64,000 nt of DNA from Bimastos eiseni. Its lineage: Eukaryota > Annelida > Clitellata > Crassiclitellata > Lumbricidae. Shown one piece after another: positions 31,285 to 40,990 of this stretch (within the stretch, counting starts at the first letter, position 1; every line of letters starts with the position of its first letter). The notes beneath the pieces are model-generated. The model did no database searches and was not told where the DNA came from. It saw only the letters and a list, made by a program, of their open reading frames with translations. Location of the stretch: positions 23,702,589 to 23,766,588 of the forward strand of contig OY365819.1 of the NCBI GenBank assembly GCA_959347315.1, written 5' to 3'. The position numbers and the translations under genes were made by a program.

Positions 31285-32540
31285 TAATTTCACCGGAATC
31301 CAGGGAATGTACATGGCATTTTAAGGCAGGACACACCGTGTAATAATTTCATACATCTAGCTTCTTCTTTAAAGGCGAAGTTTTCTGGGCGGGCAGTTGT
31401 GCGACAAACTGCTTGTCAATCAAACCTGAACTCATTGAGTGGGGCTACAGTGAAGAAGTGCCATATTCAAGTCCACCGCCGGTCAATTCCTTTCAATTGA
31501 AATGCCTGCATGCCTCTGGGCCGTTCTCTGTCTGTCTGTCTCTTTACATACATCTACTTATATATATATATATATATAAAGCCATGAGCCAAAGCGCAAT
31601 AGGACGCATACAGGATATCAGCCCATGGACCATTAGGTGTATAAATACGGTGGTTGCCCAAGATCACTCGGCTCGTGGAGCAATCTTGGCGGCTGCCTGT
31701 GGTCACTGTTGTTTGCGTTTGTTTCTTTGTGAGCTGGTCCGGCTGAGCTGTAAGCCTACTATACAAGCGAAGACCACTGTCCAATGAGATATCAAAAGGA
31801 ATTGTACCTTGAAAATACGTTTCATACGAGTCATCAACCCTATTACGTCAGAAGCTCTTCATTGGATTTGAGTATAAACTTCTGATCTTTGGCAGGACGC
31901 ATTATTTCTCGACTGTGATGCACTCCCTGTGCTTGACTTAGTTTCCTTGCCAAACGTAGGGCATTGGTTCACCCAAATTACTAAGAACGTTCAAGTATTT
32001 TTCATACAGAACTCAGAATAAAACTGTGAGTAGGGTGCGCTACTTGTCCTCTGCCAATCCATTCCGCAGATGAAGTTGTGGCGGAGGGTCGCGTACAAAA
32101 ACATCCCCCGACAAACCCCTCGAACATAAACACCCCAGGACTAACACACACCCCAAATTAAGACAAACCCCCTAAGATTTTTTTTACTTTTTTACTTTTA
32201 TTGCTTGGAAAAGTGTGTCCAATGGCACGAAGACATTCCTTGAAGTCGCGATTTACAACACTGCAGCAAACTTCCCGCATGGGTTTGGTTGCACTTTTCA
32301 CACGTTTGACGGGAGGCTGTCCACGAGCAACTTGAAAGATGTCCGTACTGGCTAAAGCTGCGCACGCACACACACACGCACACACACACACACACACACG
32401 AATACAGGCACGAAGGCATATGAGTGGCATGTCAAGTACAGGTGTGTAGATGCATATATTTGTAAGGACTATGAAGCACGATCATTGTTTCAATTGTTAT
32501 TTCGTGTGCATTTCCCTCAGCTGTCTACTTAGCCCATTTG
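31285..32540. repeat. Intergenic stretch with (TA)n and (CA)n microsatellites
   Basis: A (TA)n tract is at 31558-31578 and a (CA)n tract at 32363-32400. A short CCCC-rich motif repeats at 32105-32172. Frames 31413-31787 (+) and 32158-32430 (-) show no domain. No gene is called. Confidence 0.5.
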
Positions 32541-33250
32541 AGCCTATTCAGATAGACTGACCACACGGTCCATTTGTTTAAGATTGTACCCCAGGCGGAT
32601 GAGATGCTTTGGAGAGATCTGATTGGTAGCTATCAGGCGGCAGGTATTCATTAGACCACGCCTTAAAAACTTCGGCTTTAACATGATTCTTTTCATCCGC
32701 CATGCTTGCTCTTTGTCACGACTGGAACTTTTCCAGTGGACCTGGAGAACTGTATCGGGACCTGGATGCTGCAGTAGGGCAGCCAACGACGGATCCAGAA
32801 GGAGGATGGCGTGGGGCATCGACCCTACGCCCATTCGGGAAACGTCGAGGAGGGCATTAGAGGATGCCTGACTATTCACAACGTCGACGAAGGCAGTCGA
32901 GCGCATCGGCCGGCAAAAGATGAAACTCGACGCCTGCGGCGGTCTCTAATCCTTCGGCGTATCGTCCAAAGACGGCGGTCACTTGAGAGACCATTCAGCA
33001 ACGAAGACCCCCAAGCGACCAGGGCAGCGGTAGCGAACACGAGACCACGACAACCGCTCAGAACTAGTTGTGACATCCGACAGACAGAGCGACAGAGGGG
33101 AGCGAAGACGTCCAGGCCATTAACGGGTCAGCGGCGGAGTAGGAATCTAAAATCTCTAGGGGCCTGTGACTCCTCTGACGCTAACTACCCTAATCGCAAA
33201 CGCCTCGCTGAGTGCCATTATCTGTATACTATAGGAATTTGAACTATAGC
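32541..33250. other. GC-rich block with overlapping open frames, unidentified
   Basis: Two overlapping frames, 32544-32906 (-) and 32811-33242 (+), are both longer than expected but neither shows a family I recognise. The block is GC-richer than its surroundings and CpG-containing. It may be a piece of a retroelement or a CpG island. I make no functional claim. Confidence 0.35.
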
Positions 33251-33399
33251 AGTAGAGGGGTCGTCCCACCTATAGAAGTCGAGGGGTGGGCAACGGGTAA
33301 TCTAAAGGAACCAATGATTTAGCGAGATCATCCATCGGCGTCGCCCGAGCGATGGCCAATTAGAAGGTTTTTGAACTGTGGCAACGAGGGCTACAGGGC

Positions 33400-34486
33400 C
33401 CACGTGTATGGCGGATTTTAAAATGATCGTAACGTTAGTCTAGCTTTGGGCTCAAAGACGGACTTCGTAGGCTGATTTTTGAGACTAGGGGAAAATGGCG
33501 TGTATGAACGATCCGTTGGTCCCAAACTTGCTAGTCAGATACTTGGATGGGCGTGAGAAAACCCAGCATCAATGGCTCGCGCGATTATGGCTAGTTGCGC
33601 ATGCGCAAGCTATTTATAGGATATATTTGGACTTGATCTGGCAAAAAATTTATTATACTCATTGTTTTAATTAACAGACGATTTTGTTAAAACACAAATG
33701 TCACTGTTATCGCAATATTACTCCTCCGCCATAATTACTATGCATAGATTACGATTGCCTTACTCAACTAATATTGAACTTGCATGTGGGAAAAGTTAGT
33801 TCGACCATTGCAAGCTAAAGGCCGTGTGTTCGGCGATGCGATGTATACACTAGTGTTAAAACTCCGGATTAAACGAAGATCACCGATAATAATAATTATC
33901 ATTTTGTGACGGCGGAAACGTAGAAATTAATTAAGTTTATCGTCCGACAATAGCAGAGTGAACAATGATCTCTCTTAAACCTTCCTTGAAGTCGGAAAAT
34001 TCGACGAAGTGGACCAATCGAGACGACGGCCGCCATTTTACTTCACTAAGCCTGACTAGTAGATTTACGCCTGCCTGCCAGGTGGACTAGCGCTAGTCGG
34101 GTTTTAGAGGACTTAGGCGTCTCCAAGAATCCCCGTACACGCTGATCTAGTTCTCTAGTCGTGTTTACAGCGAAAACTGGTCCGGACTTGGACTTAGGCC
34201 CGTTTTCAAAGGCTTCATATACGTGGGCCTAGGATAGAGTGTTCTGGACTTGGAAGACATCAGAGGCCAATTTCAACGGCAGAGGGCCATCAGCAGCAGG
34301 GCTTAGATCGTGACGTTCTTCGAGAAACAAGTCGACCTCTTTCAAGATAATTTCTAACTACAAGTAGATATATGTATGTATAGTTATTAATATATTTCTT
34401 TAACATCAAAGAAGGGTTCGTTGTTCGTGTTTGGCGATAGAGGGAACGAACTGTCACGGGTCGAGAAGGACCGTGACACACATACA
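33400..34486 (-). mobile_element. Possible LTR-like segment (low confidence)
   Basis: Read on the - strand, the segment begins TGTCACGGTCCTTCTCGACC followed by CGTGACAG. That is a start of the kind seen in many Ty3/gypsy LTRs. No second LTR, primer-binding site or gag/pol frame is visible nearby, so a solo LTR or other repeat is equally possible. The segment directly abuts the Polinton-like remnant. Confidence 0.25.
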
Positions 34487-34512
34487 TGTACTTGTAGATA
34501 TTATTCTTTTCA

Positions 34513-34923
34513 TCAATCTAGCTTCCACAGTTGGTTAAGACCTTGCGCGAGAGCAAAGTCGTTGGGATATTTCAGTAAACCTAGCATCGTCGTGGCTTGA
34601 CCCGGATGATAAACCGATTCGATGTCTTGACTCGAAAGGGCATACGATATCTGGTTGAACAGGTGCATGAGTCCGTTGTTGGTGATGGCTACGGCGTCGG
34701 CATCGACGTACAAGGTTCCGCCTGCTTTAGTCAGCCTACCTTCGAATAACAGGTACGACTCGGAAGGATGACTACATAGATCTTGAAGTTCGATATTTAT
34801 ACGAATCTCACCGGCGCTGTTTAGATTCGTTCTCGCTACCGGCTCGCACTCGTGCCATTCGTATCTCTCGATTTCCTCGTCGGTTAAGGGAACGTTGGTA
34901 AATCTTAGAATATCCGATTGCAT
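34513..34923 (-). pseudogene. Polinton-like major capsid protein, N-terminal fragment
   Basis: A frame of 136 codons begins at ATG 34923 and resembles the N-terminal part of a conserved protein of Polinton/Maverick and adintovirus-like elements of invertebrates. I take that protein to be the double-jelly-roll major capsid protein that would build the virion shell. That identity is from family knowledge, not a search. Visible features are the TNLNSAGEI and FEGRLTKAGGT stretches and the YHPGQATTMLG motif. The full protein is several hundred residues. Here homology ends near 34530, where the frame runs into a unit of the 36-bp satellite and stops at 34513. Only about a quarter of the gene remains, so it cannot be functional. 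The next gene upstream on the same strand ends 26 bp away. Confidence 0.6.
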
Positions 34924-34948
34924 CCTTTTAATAAGATAGGATATTATT

Positions 34949-35433
34949 TTAAACGACTTTCATCCCAGCTCCATTTAAACGTCGCACGAGATCTTGGATA
35001 GCTATAGCGTTCGATTTTTGGTGCGGTATTCCAGAACCGTAACCAGCCAGTAAATTATTTATGTTTATACCTTCGTTGTTGTTGATGCCTCGCTCACCGA
35101 TCAATCGCGCTGCTCTTTTGAGTAAGCGGTGTACGTACCTCCTGTGGTGGTGGTAATTGGTGGTAAAAGATTTAATAGTTTAGCCGCGGCTTTATCCACC
35201 AATCGCTTTCCGGCATCAATGGCTGCAGTCTTACCGACGTCGATCGCGGTAGATATTGTCTGCTTCCCGATTTGTTTCGCGGCAGCTTTACCAGCGTTGA
35301 ACGCGGACGATGCAATCCGTTTTGCTGCATCAGATGCGAACATTCTTTTTAAAAATTTGGTTATCGTGTCGAATATTCCCTCTCCACCGATAACGTATCG
35401 TTTCTTAAACCTTCCTTTGGTAACGATCAGCAT
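34949..35433 (-). pseudogene. Polinton-like minor capsid (pX-like) gene, one frameshift
   Basis: The ATG at 35433 opens a small basic protein. It starts with a basic KGRFKKRY and continues into glycine- and alanine-rich amphipathic helices with repeated AGK(A/T)AA motifs (residues about 35-85). These traits match the small membrane-active or core proteins encoded next to the capsid gene in adintovirus/Polinton elements; the comparison is inference. The original frame is lost near 35100, but the shifted frame continues with conserved-looking residues to a stop at 34949. The gene is therefore broken by a single frameshift. It is tightly packed: its start lies 2 bp after the stop of the gene at 35436. 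Confidence 0.55.
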
Positions 35434-35435
35434 TT

Positions 35436-36334
35436 TTATAATCTCATCATTATGTTTTTATACCCGCCTTTATCGATGTAGCCTTGCCGTAGCAATTCAT
35501 CGCATATACCGACAATCTCGTTTCTTAATCCCGTATTTCCCGCTGCGAAGCTAGCCATTCGTAGACCTAGCATGTCCACCAATGCATTAGGATCTTGTGG
35601 GAGAACGACGACTCCTTTGCCAGTCGCGGTGCCTTTTGTTTTCGCATCCCATATCAGTTTAATGATATTTCTGTACTTTCTGCTCTTGGACGATTTAGGT
35701 CTATTCGGATTATTCGGTTGTCTTATGCCGTTCGTCGATTCAAGTATCTCCTCGTACTCTTCGAGATCTTTGACCGTATATCGACTTGTTTGGACTCTTC
35801 ATCATTAATAACTCCCAGAGCCCCAGAGTTCCCGAGTACGTCGATTCGTCCACCGTTATATCGTCTTCCTGAATGAAAATTGGACTGTCTCCAATGAAAA
35901 ACTTTCCGTCTCTAGAATTTATACCGAAAGTAGTATCCGTAGACTTTTTGTCCAAGGCGTATTCTTTTAAATATTTTGTCCCGATATCAGCTAATTCTAG
36001 AGTTCTGATATCCGAAACCGGTTCATCATCGAACGCTTTTATCGATGGGTACTGTGGATATTATACCGCTTTTATCGATGTAGCTAAAGCGGCTGGCAAT
36101 GCTCGCAGCCTTTCTGCAGTTGCTTTCGAGCTCTGCTTTATGGTGCCTAGCTCTTTGGAAATTTCAGACTGAGAGTCGATGATGGGTTTGTAAGCCTTTT
36201 TTTAATTCTCGCTGTAGCCCCATATCCCCCAATTTCTCCGATAAAAAGTCTTGTTTTATATATTTTTTCAATTCGTTGTACTGTTCGACGATAAAGTCTC
36301 GTTTCACAGGTTCCTTAATTTTTAGAAACGACAT
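35436..36334 (-). pseudogene. Conserved Polinton-linked protein of unknown function, broken
   Basis: About 300 codons run from ATG 36334 to the stop at 35436 and belong to a family commonly found beside the capsid genes in invertebrate Polinton-like elements. Recognisable parts are an N-terminal MSFLKIKEP..., a middle GTLGLWELL segment (near 35815) and a C-terminal NALVDMLGLRMASF segment (near 35570). The frame is broken near 36190 and near 35785, and there is an in-frame stop near 36075. The role of the family is not established; its genomic position suggests a structural or assembly protein. I did not recognise catalytic motifs. Confidence 0.55.
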
Positions 36335-36368
36335 TTTTAAAAAGGTAGCATAATGTTTTAACACAAAC

Positions 36369-36925
36369 CTAGAACGTAAAACTCAACGTAGAACTCAACG
36401 AAGAACTCAACGTAAAGCCCAACGTAGAACGTAAACGGTTAACCTTTTTTAAAGCGTTAAATGTATCAAGTTCGCGCAGTATTAACGAATATTCCTCGTT
36501 CGACATACTTCTGTCCTCTAAGGCATTCCAAACGAGCCCACTGATAGTATTGAGTTTCTCCTCTGCTAACGTCTCGATCCTTTCGTGTTTCTTTAGTTGT
36601 GGTGTGAGTTTTCGGTTGATTAGACCACCGCTAAAACCCAAAGTGGTGACTGCTGAAGCTGTTACTCCTGCGGCCATCGCAATCGGTGCTGCGATCTCCG
36701 TACCTAGCAAACCAACTCCCGTCATAGCGAATGCCACCGTGGACATTGCTAAAACGTCTTTCATCACGTTGACTAATTTTACTCCTCCGCGGTACTTTTT
36801 ACTCAACGCCGCTCTTTTATTGCGTTCTTGAATTATCTCTTCTCGAATGTCTGTGATTTTTCGAAGTCGATACTCGTGCGCGAGTCCGTCGACTTCCGTC
36901 TGTCGAAAAGCATGGTTGCTCGCGT
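36369..36925 (-). pseudogene. Polinton-linked hydrophobic protein, rearranged ends
   Basis: The protein has a basic, charged N-terminal helix (36770-36890). A hydrophobic Gly/Ala-rich stretch of about 45 residues could span a membrane (AFAMTGVGLLGTE near 36720, IAMAAGVTASAV near 36680). A charged helical tail (LKKHERIETLAEEKLNTI near 36580) follows. It resembles a small conserved family encoded with Polinton capsid genes. The reading frame enters from upstream of the first ATG (36806), so the true start is lost or frameshifted. At the other end the coding sequence dissolves into a 12-bp tandem repeat (CAACGTAGAACT type, 36368-36435). Upstream it abuts the piggyBac-type tail. Confidence 0.5.
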
Positions 36926-37147
36926 TTTACTCTTCTCATCTTTTCTTTTAATTATTTTCCTCCTTCGCGCATTCCTGTTGATCGTCGTGTCCACCACGAA
37001 GTCCGCACAGATGCTACTGGCCACTGGATCATCCAAGGCTCGCAACGATGCGTTGCACCTGGGTGCAAAGGAACATCTGTTTTTGCTTGTGAGAAGTGCA
37101 ATGTTGGTCTGCATCCGGGTTGCTTCAAGGCATTCCACCACCAGTAA
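36915..37147 (+). pseudogene. piggyBac-type transposase C-terminal zinc finger
   Basis: The + strand frame ending at the TAA at 37145-37147 contains GHWIIQGSQRCVAPGCKG and CEKCNVGLHPGCFKAFHH. This is a cysteine/histidine pattern (C-x3-C, C-x2-C, H-x2-C-x4-H) of the cross-braced C-terminal domain of piggyBac-like transposases. That domain binds transposon ends. The catalytic DDD region is absent, so only the last 60-70 residues remain. The fragment lies between Polinton-like genes of opposite strand. That suggests a nested insertion later reduced by deletion. A perfect 16-bp palindrome GTCAGTTTAAACTGAC follows at 37219-37234. Confidence 0.6.
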
Positions 37148-37286
37148 TTTTTAAGTGGACTGCATGAGCTACTGAACTTTCCATTGAAAGAAGTATAATT
37201 TACCCTGCTGTGGCTGGCGTCAGTTTAAACTGACAGTCTTATTTTTTAATATAAAAACAAAAATCTGCAAATTAAAAAAAATCTAG

Positions 37287-37682
37287 GTGATTACGATGCT
37301 TTTGGGTCTAGACAAACATAAATATATAAAAGAAACCATTAATTTCTATCATGGGTTGATATGGGTTAAACCTAAATTCTCGATCGGTGATAAGGTTAGA
37401 ATAACGAAGAAAAAGACAACCTTTGAAAAGGGCTATACACCTAGATGGACTGAAGAAGTCTTTACAAATACTAAAATTCAATACGCGTATCCTCCAACTT
37501 ATAAGATTGCTGATTATAACGGTGAAGAAATACAGGGCTCGTTCTATGAGAAGGAGCTTCAAAAGACTACGCAAGAAATATTTAGAGTCGAAAAGATAAT
37601 CAGGTAACGCGGAAACAAGTCGCTGGTTAAATGGCTCGGTTACCCAGACTCGTTTATTTCTTGGGTCGATAACGAAGACTAG
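37287..37682 (+). pseudogene. Polinton-like integrase C-terminus with chromo-like tail, one in-frame stop
   Basis: The frame carries the SH3-like C-terminal domain of a retroviral-type integrase: KFSIGDKVRITKKKTTFEKG, then FTNTKIQYAYPPTYKI and GSFYEKELQKT. After an in-frame TAA at 37605-37607 the same frame continues with LVKWLGYPDSFISWV, a chromodomain-like end. This combination is typical of integrases of Polinton/Maverick elements and chromo-integrase retrotransposons. The nearby capsid-type genes favour Polinton. The zinc-binding and catalytic core are missing, so the protein is inactive. It is transcribed opposite to the structural genes, as is common in these elements. Confidence 0.65.
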
Positions 37683-37689
37683 ACAATGT

Positions 37690-39186
37690 TGTGATGACTC
37701 GTGCATGCGTGATTATTAGTAATCAAACCATAGGAAGTTACCCATCGTTTACGGCTCTAGCTTTAGCCTATATCTACGGCATCGATACCACGGGAAAGTC
37801 CCCGCCGTTTACGCAACGATCTGTATATACGTTCATGACGTCACGCTTGGTCGGTCACGCGGCGTGGGTCGATGCGTGCACGCGGTGACGTCATGAATCA
37901 TCGCTAAAAGAAGGTTACGTGATAGAATGTGCATCGCTGATTGGCTATGCGCTAGACGCCTAGATTTCCTTCTATTTGTGAGTGTGTGCGTGTGTTTGTG
38001 TATGTAAATATGTGTATGCGTGTATGTATATGTGTGTGTGTGTGTATGTGTGTTTGTGTCGGTGTAGTCCATGCGCATTTTCAAATGTGAAACTAGGAAA
38101 CGAGTCTACAGAATCATTCAATAGATGGCTCTGTACTGTAACGTTAAAACTGGTATGACTATCGTGGACTCTGCATTCTTAAGAAATATCTACACCTCAG
38201 GCTGGGGTGTAGTCGGGGAACTGTGCATGTGCGCAAAACGGATTAAGGCGAGCCTCTAGAAATACTATTATAGTTTCTCCAATTATTTATACATTTTTAT
38301 TAAATATGACAAAAATTCAGTTTAATTATTATGAAGCGCATATTTTTCGTTTATTAGTAATAATGTATGCTAAAATGTCTTCAGCCTCAACACACGCGCC
38401 AAGACGCTAGGGTGACATCCTACAGCAAATTTAGGGCTAGTCCAAAGAAATGCCGCCTTGAGCCGGAGCGCCATGTTTGGCATGTTTGTTCGCCATGGTG
38501 GCAAACCCCACTCAGCCATCTCTAATTTTATTCGACCACTAACACCACTACTCATGTATGTCTACACATCATTATACTCAATCTGCAATATTGTTCTCTG
38601 TTTCCAGAGACTAGGGCCGATGCATTTTTCCTTGGTCGAAGACCCTTACATGTAGGTGTCCACTGCAACCTTGATCATCGCTTCCAGATTTTCTGTCTTG
38701 CGCTTTCTGTCATCCGTCTCCATAGATTAATTCTTGCGCCTTGTCGATGACATCCGATTTCAATGTTTTCTGTCTTGCGTTGGTTCGGTCATCTGTTTTC
38801 AAACATCCGAAAGTTATTTCCCTTGCTTGTGTCTATGCACTTATTTCTTTCGTTTATTTCATTATAAACGGAGTAGCTGCACTCATTCGTTCGACAGTCG
38901 CACTTTTGCCATAGGAGACTCCCTGGCTTGAGACTGGTATGATTCTGTCCAGTATCAGAGGCAGCGCTACCTCGAACTAACGTTATCCACCTTTTTTCAT
39001 AGTTCCTGCAGAGTCTTTATATATCTCGCATAGCGCCTTAAAGTATGTTAATCGGCCAAGGGCGTCATCACTCATGGCATAGCCTCAACGGCCACTCCGC
39101 AACTCCACTGTTACACTCTTTCGCAAGGGTCGAGGTCTTGTGAGGTTTTTGAGGGAGATGTATATATATATATATATATGCAGTGG
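37690..39186. repeat. No gene recognised; (TG)n and (TA)n microsatellites
   Basis: A TG-rich tract lies at 37978-38060 and a (TA)n tract at 39161-39179. Several frames of 60-83 codons show no domain and are not called. Confidence 0.5.
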
Positions 39187-40014
39187 CGCCGGCAGCATTT
39201 TGAAACTGGAGGGGCACAAACAAGAAAGATTGTGAAAAAAGCGCGCGAAACGTGAATTGTTACTGTGCGCCCTCCTCTTATCCGAGTGGCCTCTTACTTA
39301 CAAAGCATTGTGCCACCTAGTTAATTATGACATAGCTAGAATTGTTGTTATTTGTTATCATTAATTCGGCTTCAAACATTGTAAGACCTGCCAAAGCCAT
39401 AGACTACGTGCTGCGGATAAGGTACGGTAACCGTTTTTCATACGGTTTGACCGCGCTAAAGGAGTATCACTTGATACTTTAAAGGCTATGAAAGAACATG
39501 TCCTAGAATCCGAGTAAATTAGGACATAAGTCGAATTGTTGTTTACGTCAAATATTTGTGTTATTATCTCGGCTTCAAGCATTGAAGTACCTGCCAAATC
39601 AGTCATAAAGAATATTGATTACTTTTTAGTAACGTACAAAACAAGTATCAACGAACAGGGTCGTAGCAACAAAGAACGTGGCCCCCTCCGAACATAATGT
39701 CCCGGGCCCCTTACAATGCAGAAACTGAGATTCGGTTTTTATTTTATACAATATACAAGGTTCATATTCGTAATCGAAGTCGTAATCTCAGTATTTCTAC
39801 AAATGCGAAGTCGCGGAAACCAGCTTATTGAAAACAAAATCAAAAAGTCTAAACAGTTAGGCAGACAGACAGTCAGACGGCTAAGGTTGAGGGTGTTTAG
39901 AGTTGAAATAGCGAGGAATAGAGGAGGAAGAGGAGGAATCAGGATAGTCGGGTTTGTAAAAACTGTTATGTTACAGCCTGCATGTATTCCGTATTAAATT
40001 ATATACAAAGGGCT

Positions 40015-40185
40015 TCTTTCGAGCCTTGTTCTCCGCAAGTTGGTCGATCAATGCGTCAAAGTCTAGATATATGAAAATCTTGTTCTCGATTGATATAACT
40101 ACAAGCGCAGAAAGTCTGTCATCTGTCGTGGTTGAGCACAGGATAATCTATCAGTTTCATTCTACTGAAGTTCCTTTCAGCTTCA
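40015..40185 (-). pseudogene. hAT transposase C-terminal dimerisation fragment, copy 1
   Basis: Read on the - strand, one frame gives ERNFSRMKLID and, after a shift of one base, RLSALVVISIENKI followed by DFDALIDQLAENKARKKPF. This is the typical end of hAT family transposases (dimerisation helix, then a short basic tail). The frame is broken once within 60 codons. The fragment matches 40668-40835. Confidence 0.65.
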
Positions 40186-40298
40186 GTCCTGTCAGTAAAG
40201 GTCAAACCCTACATTTTCTGCCTCGTTTGGAGCTCCCTTTCCTGCGGGCCCCCTCCGCAGTCGGCCAACGTTCTCTGTTGCGTGTTTAAAGAATGCTG

Positions 40299-40332
40299 CT
40301 ATAGCGACATTGCATAAGCAATGTCGCTATAG
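40299..40332. repeat. 15-bp perfect hairpin
   Basis: CTATAGCGACATTGC at 40299-40313 is followed by ATAA and then its exact reverse complement at 40318-40332. It lies between the two hAT coding fragments. Confidence 0.95.
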
Positions 40333-40667
40333 AAGTATTAGACTTTGAATGACACATTTGTATGTACGGTGTTCATTACGACTCACAATACATCTTATTA
40401 CTTTGACAAACAGTAGGACATTGTCAGAATTTCTCAACTGCGGCAATAAGTTCATTAACGCTGTCTGTCTGAATACCTTGTCATTTCGCGTGTTTAGTTT
40501 CAGGACCGCCGTGCACCGTTGATGAATACTATAATTGCGTAACAAAAGCTGGGAAATTGTTTGTCTCGTCTGGCGCGTGGAAGTCACGGCCTGCCTGGTG
40601 GAGATACGAGCAAGAGGAGCCAAGAGAAGATCTTGTTTTGTCGAGCGGAGCAATTAAAAGCGCTTCT

Positions 40668-40835
40668 TCTGACCTCGTTCTCCGCAAATTGGTTAATCAA
40701 TGCGTCATAGTCTCGAGATTTGGCAATCTTGTTTTCGATTGAGATAACTGCAAGTTAGAAAGCCTGTCACCTGTAATGATTGTGCGGAGGATATTCGAAT
40801 CTTGATCAGTTTTATTCTGATGAAGCCCCTTTCAA
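40668..40835 (-). pseudogene. hAT transposase C-terminal dimerisation fragment, copy 2
   Basis: The segment is homologous to 40015-40185 (shared CTCGTTCTCCGCAA, TCAATGCGTCA and CAATCTTGTTTTCGATTG-type blocks). It reads ERGFIRIKLIKI and then, in another frame, further dimerisation-domain sequence. It has at least two frameshifts. The roughly 650-bp spacing points to a local duplication or two tandem insertions. Confidence 0.6.
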
Positions 40836-40990
40836 CACCTGCAACAGTAACTGGTGGGGGCAGAAGAATTCTGACGTAAATGCTTGGATTAGGATTTATC
40901 ACCTGAAGGCTGTTCTTGTATAAGTAGGCCTACGTTAAACTTTTTGCCATGACAAATCCTCGCTCATTCTCGATGACATAAATTAAGGGA

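Larger units (their letters stand above)
39187..40990 (-). mobile_element. hAT relic (zf-TTF/ZMYM-type) with duplicated 3' coding end
   Basis: The left end, CAGTGGCGCCGGCAGC at 39182-39197, resembles hAT termini. Two copies of a hAT dimerisation-domain end lie on the - strand at 40185-40015 and 40835-40668. A duplicated block of about 80 bp lies near 39325-39400 and 39515-39605. The other terminus was not located, so the right boundary is approximate. Any complete transposase is gone. Confidence 0.5.

Noticed and set aside
33400..34486. Full LTR retrotransposon with internal coding region
   Set aside because: Only one LTR-like start is seen; there is no second LTR, primer-binding site or gag/pol frame, so only a low-confidence LTR-like segment is listed.
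37691..37888. Extra integrase or Polinton gene downstream of 37682
   Set aside because: The 65-codon frame has no recognisable similarity and follows the natural end of the integrase-type tail.
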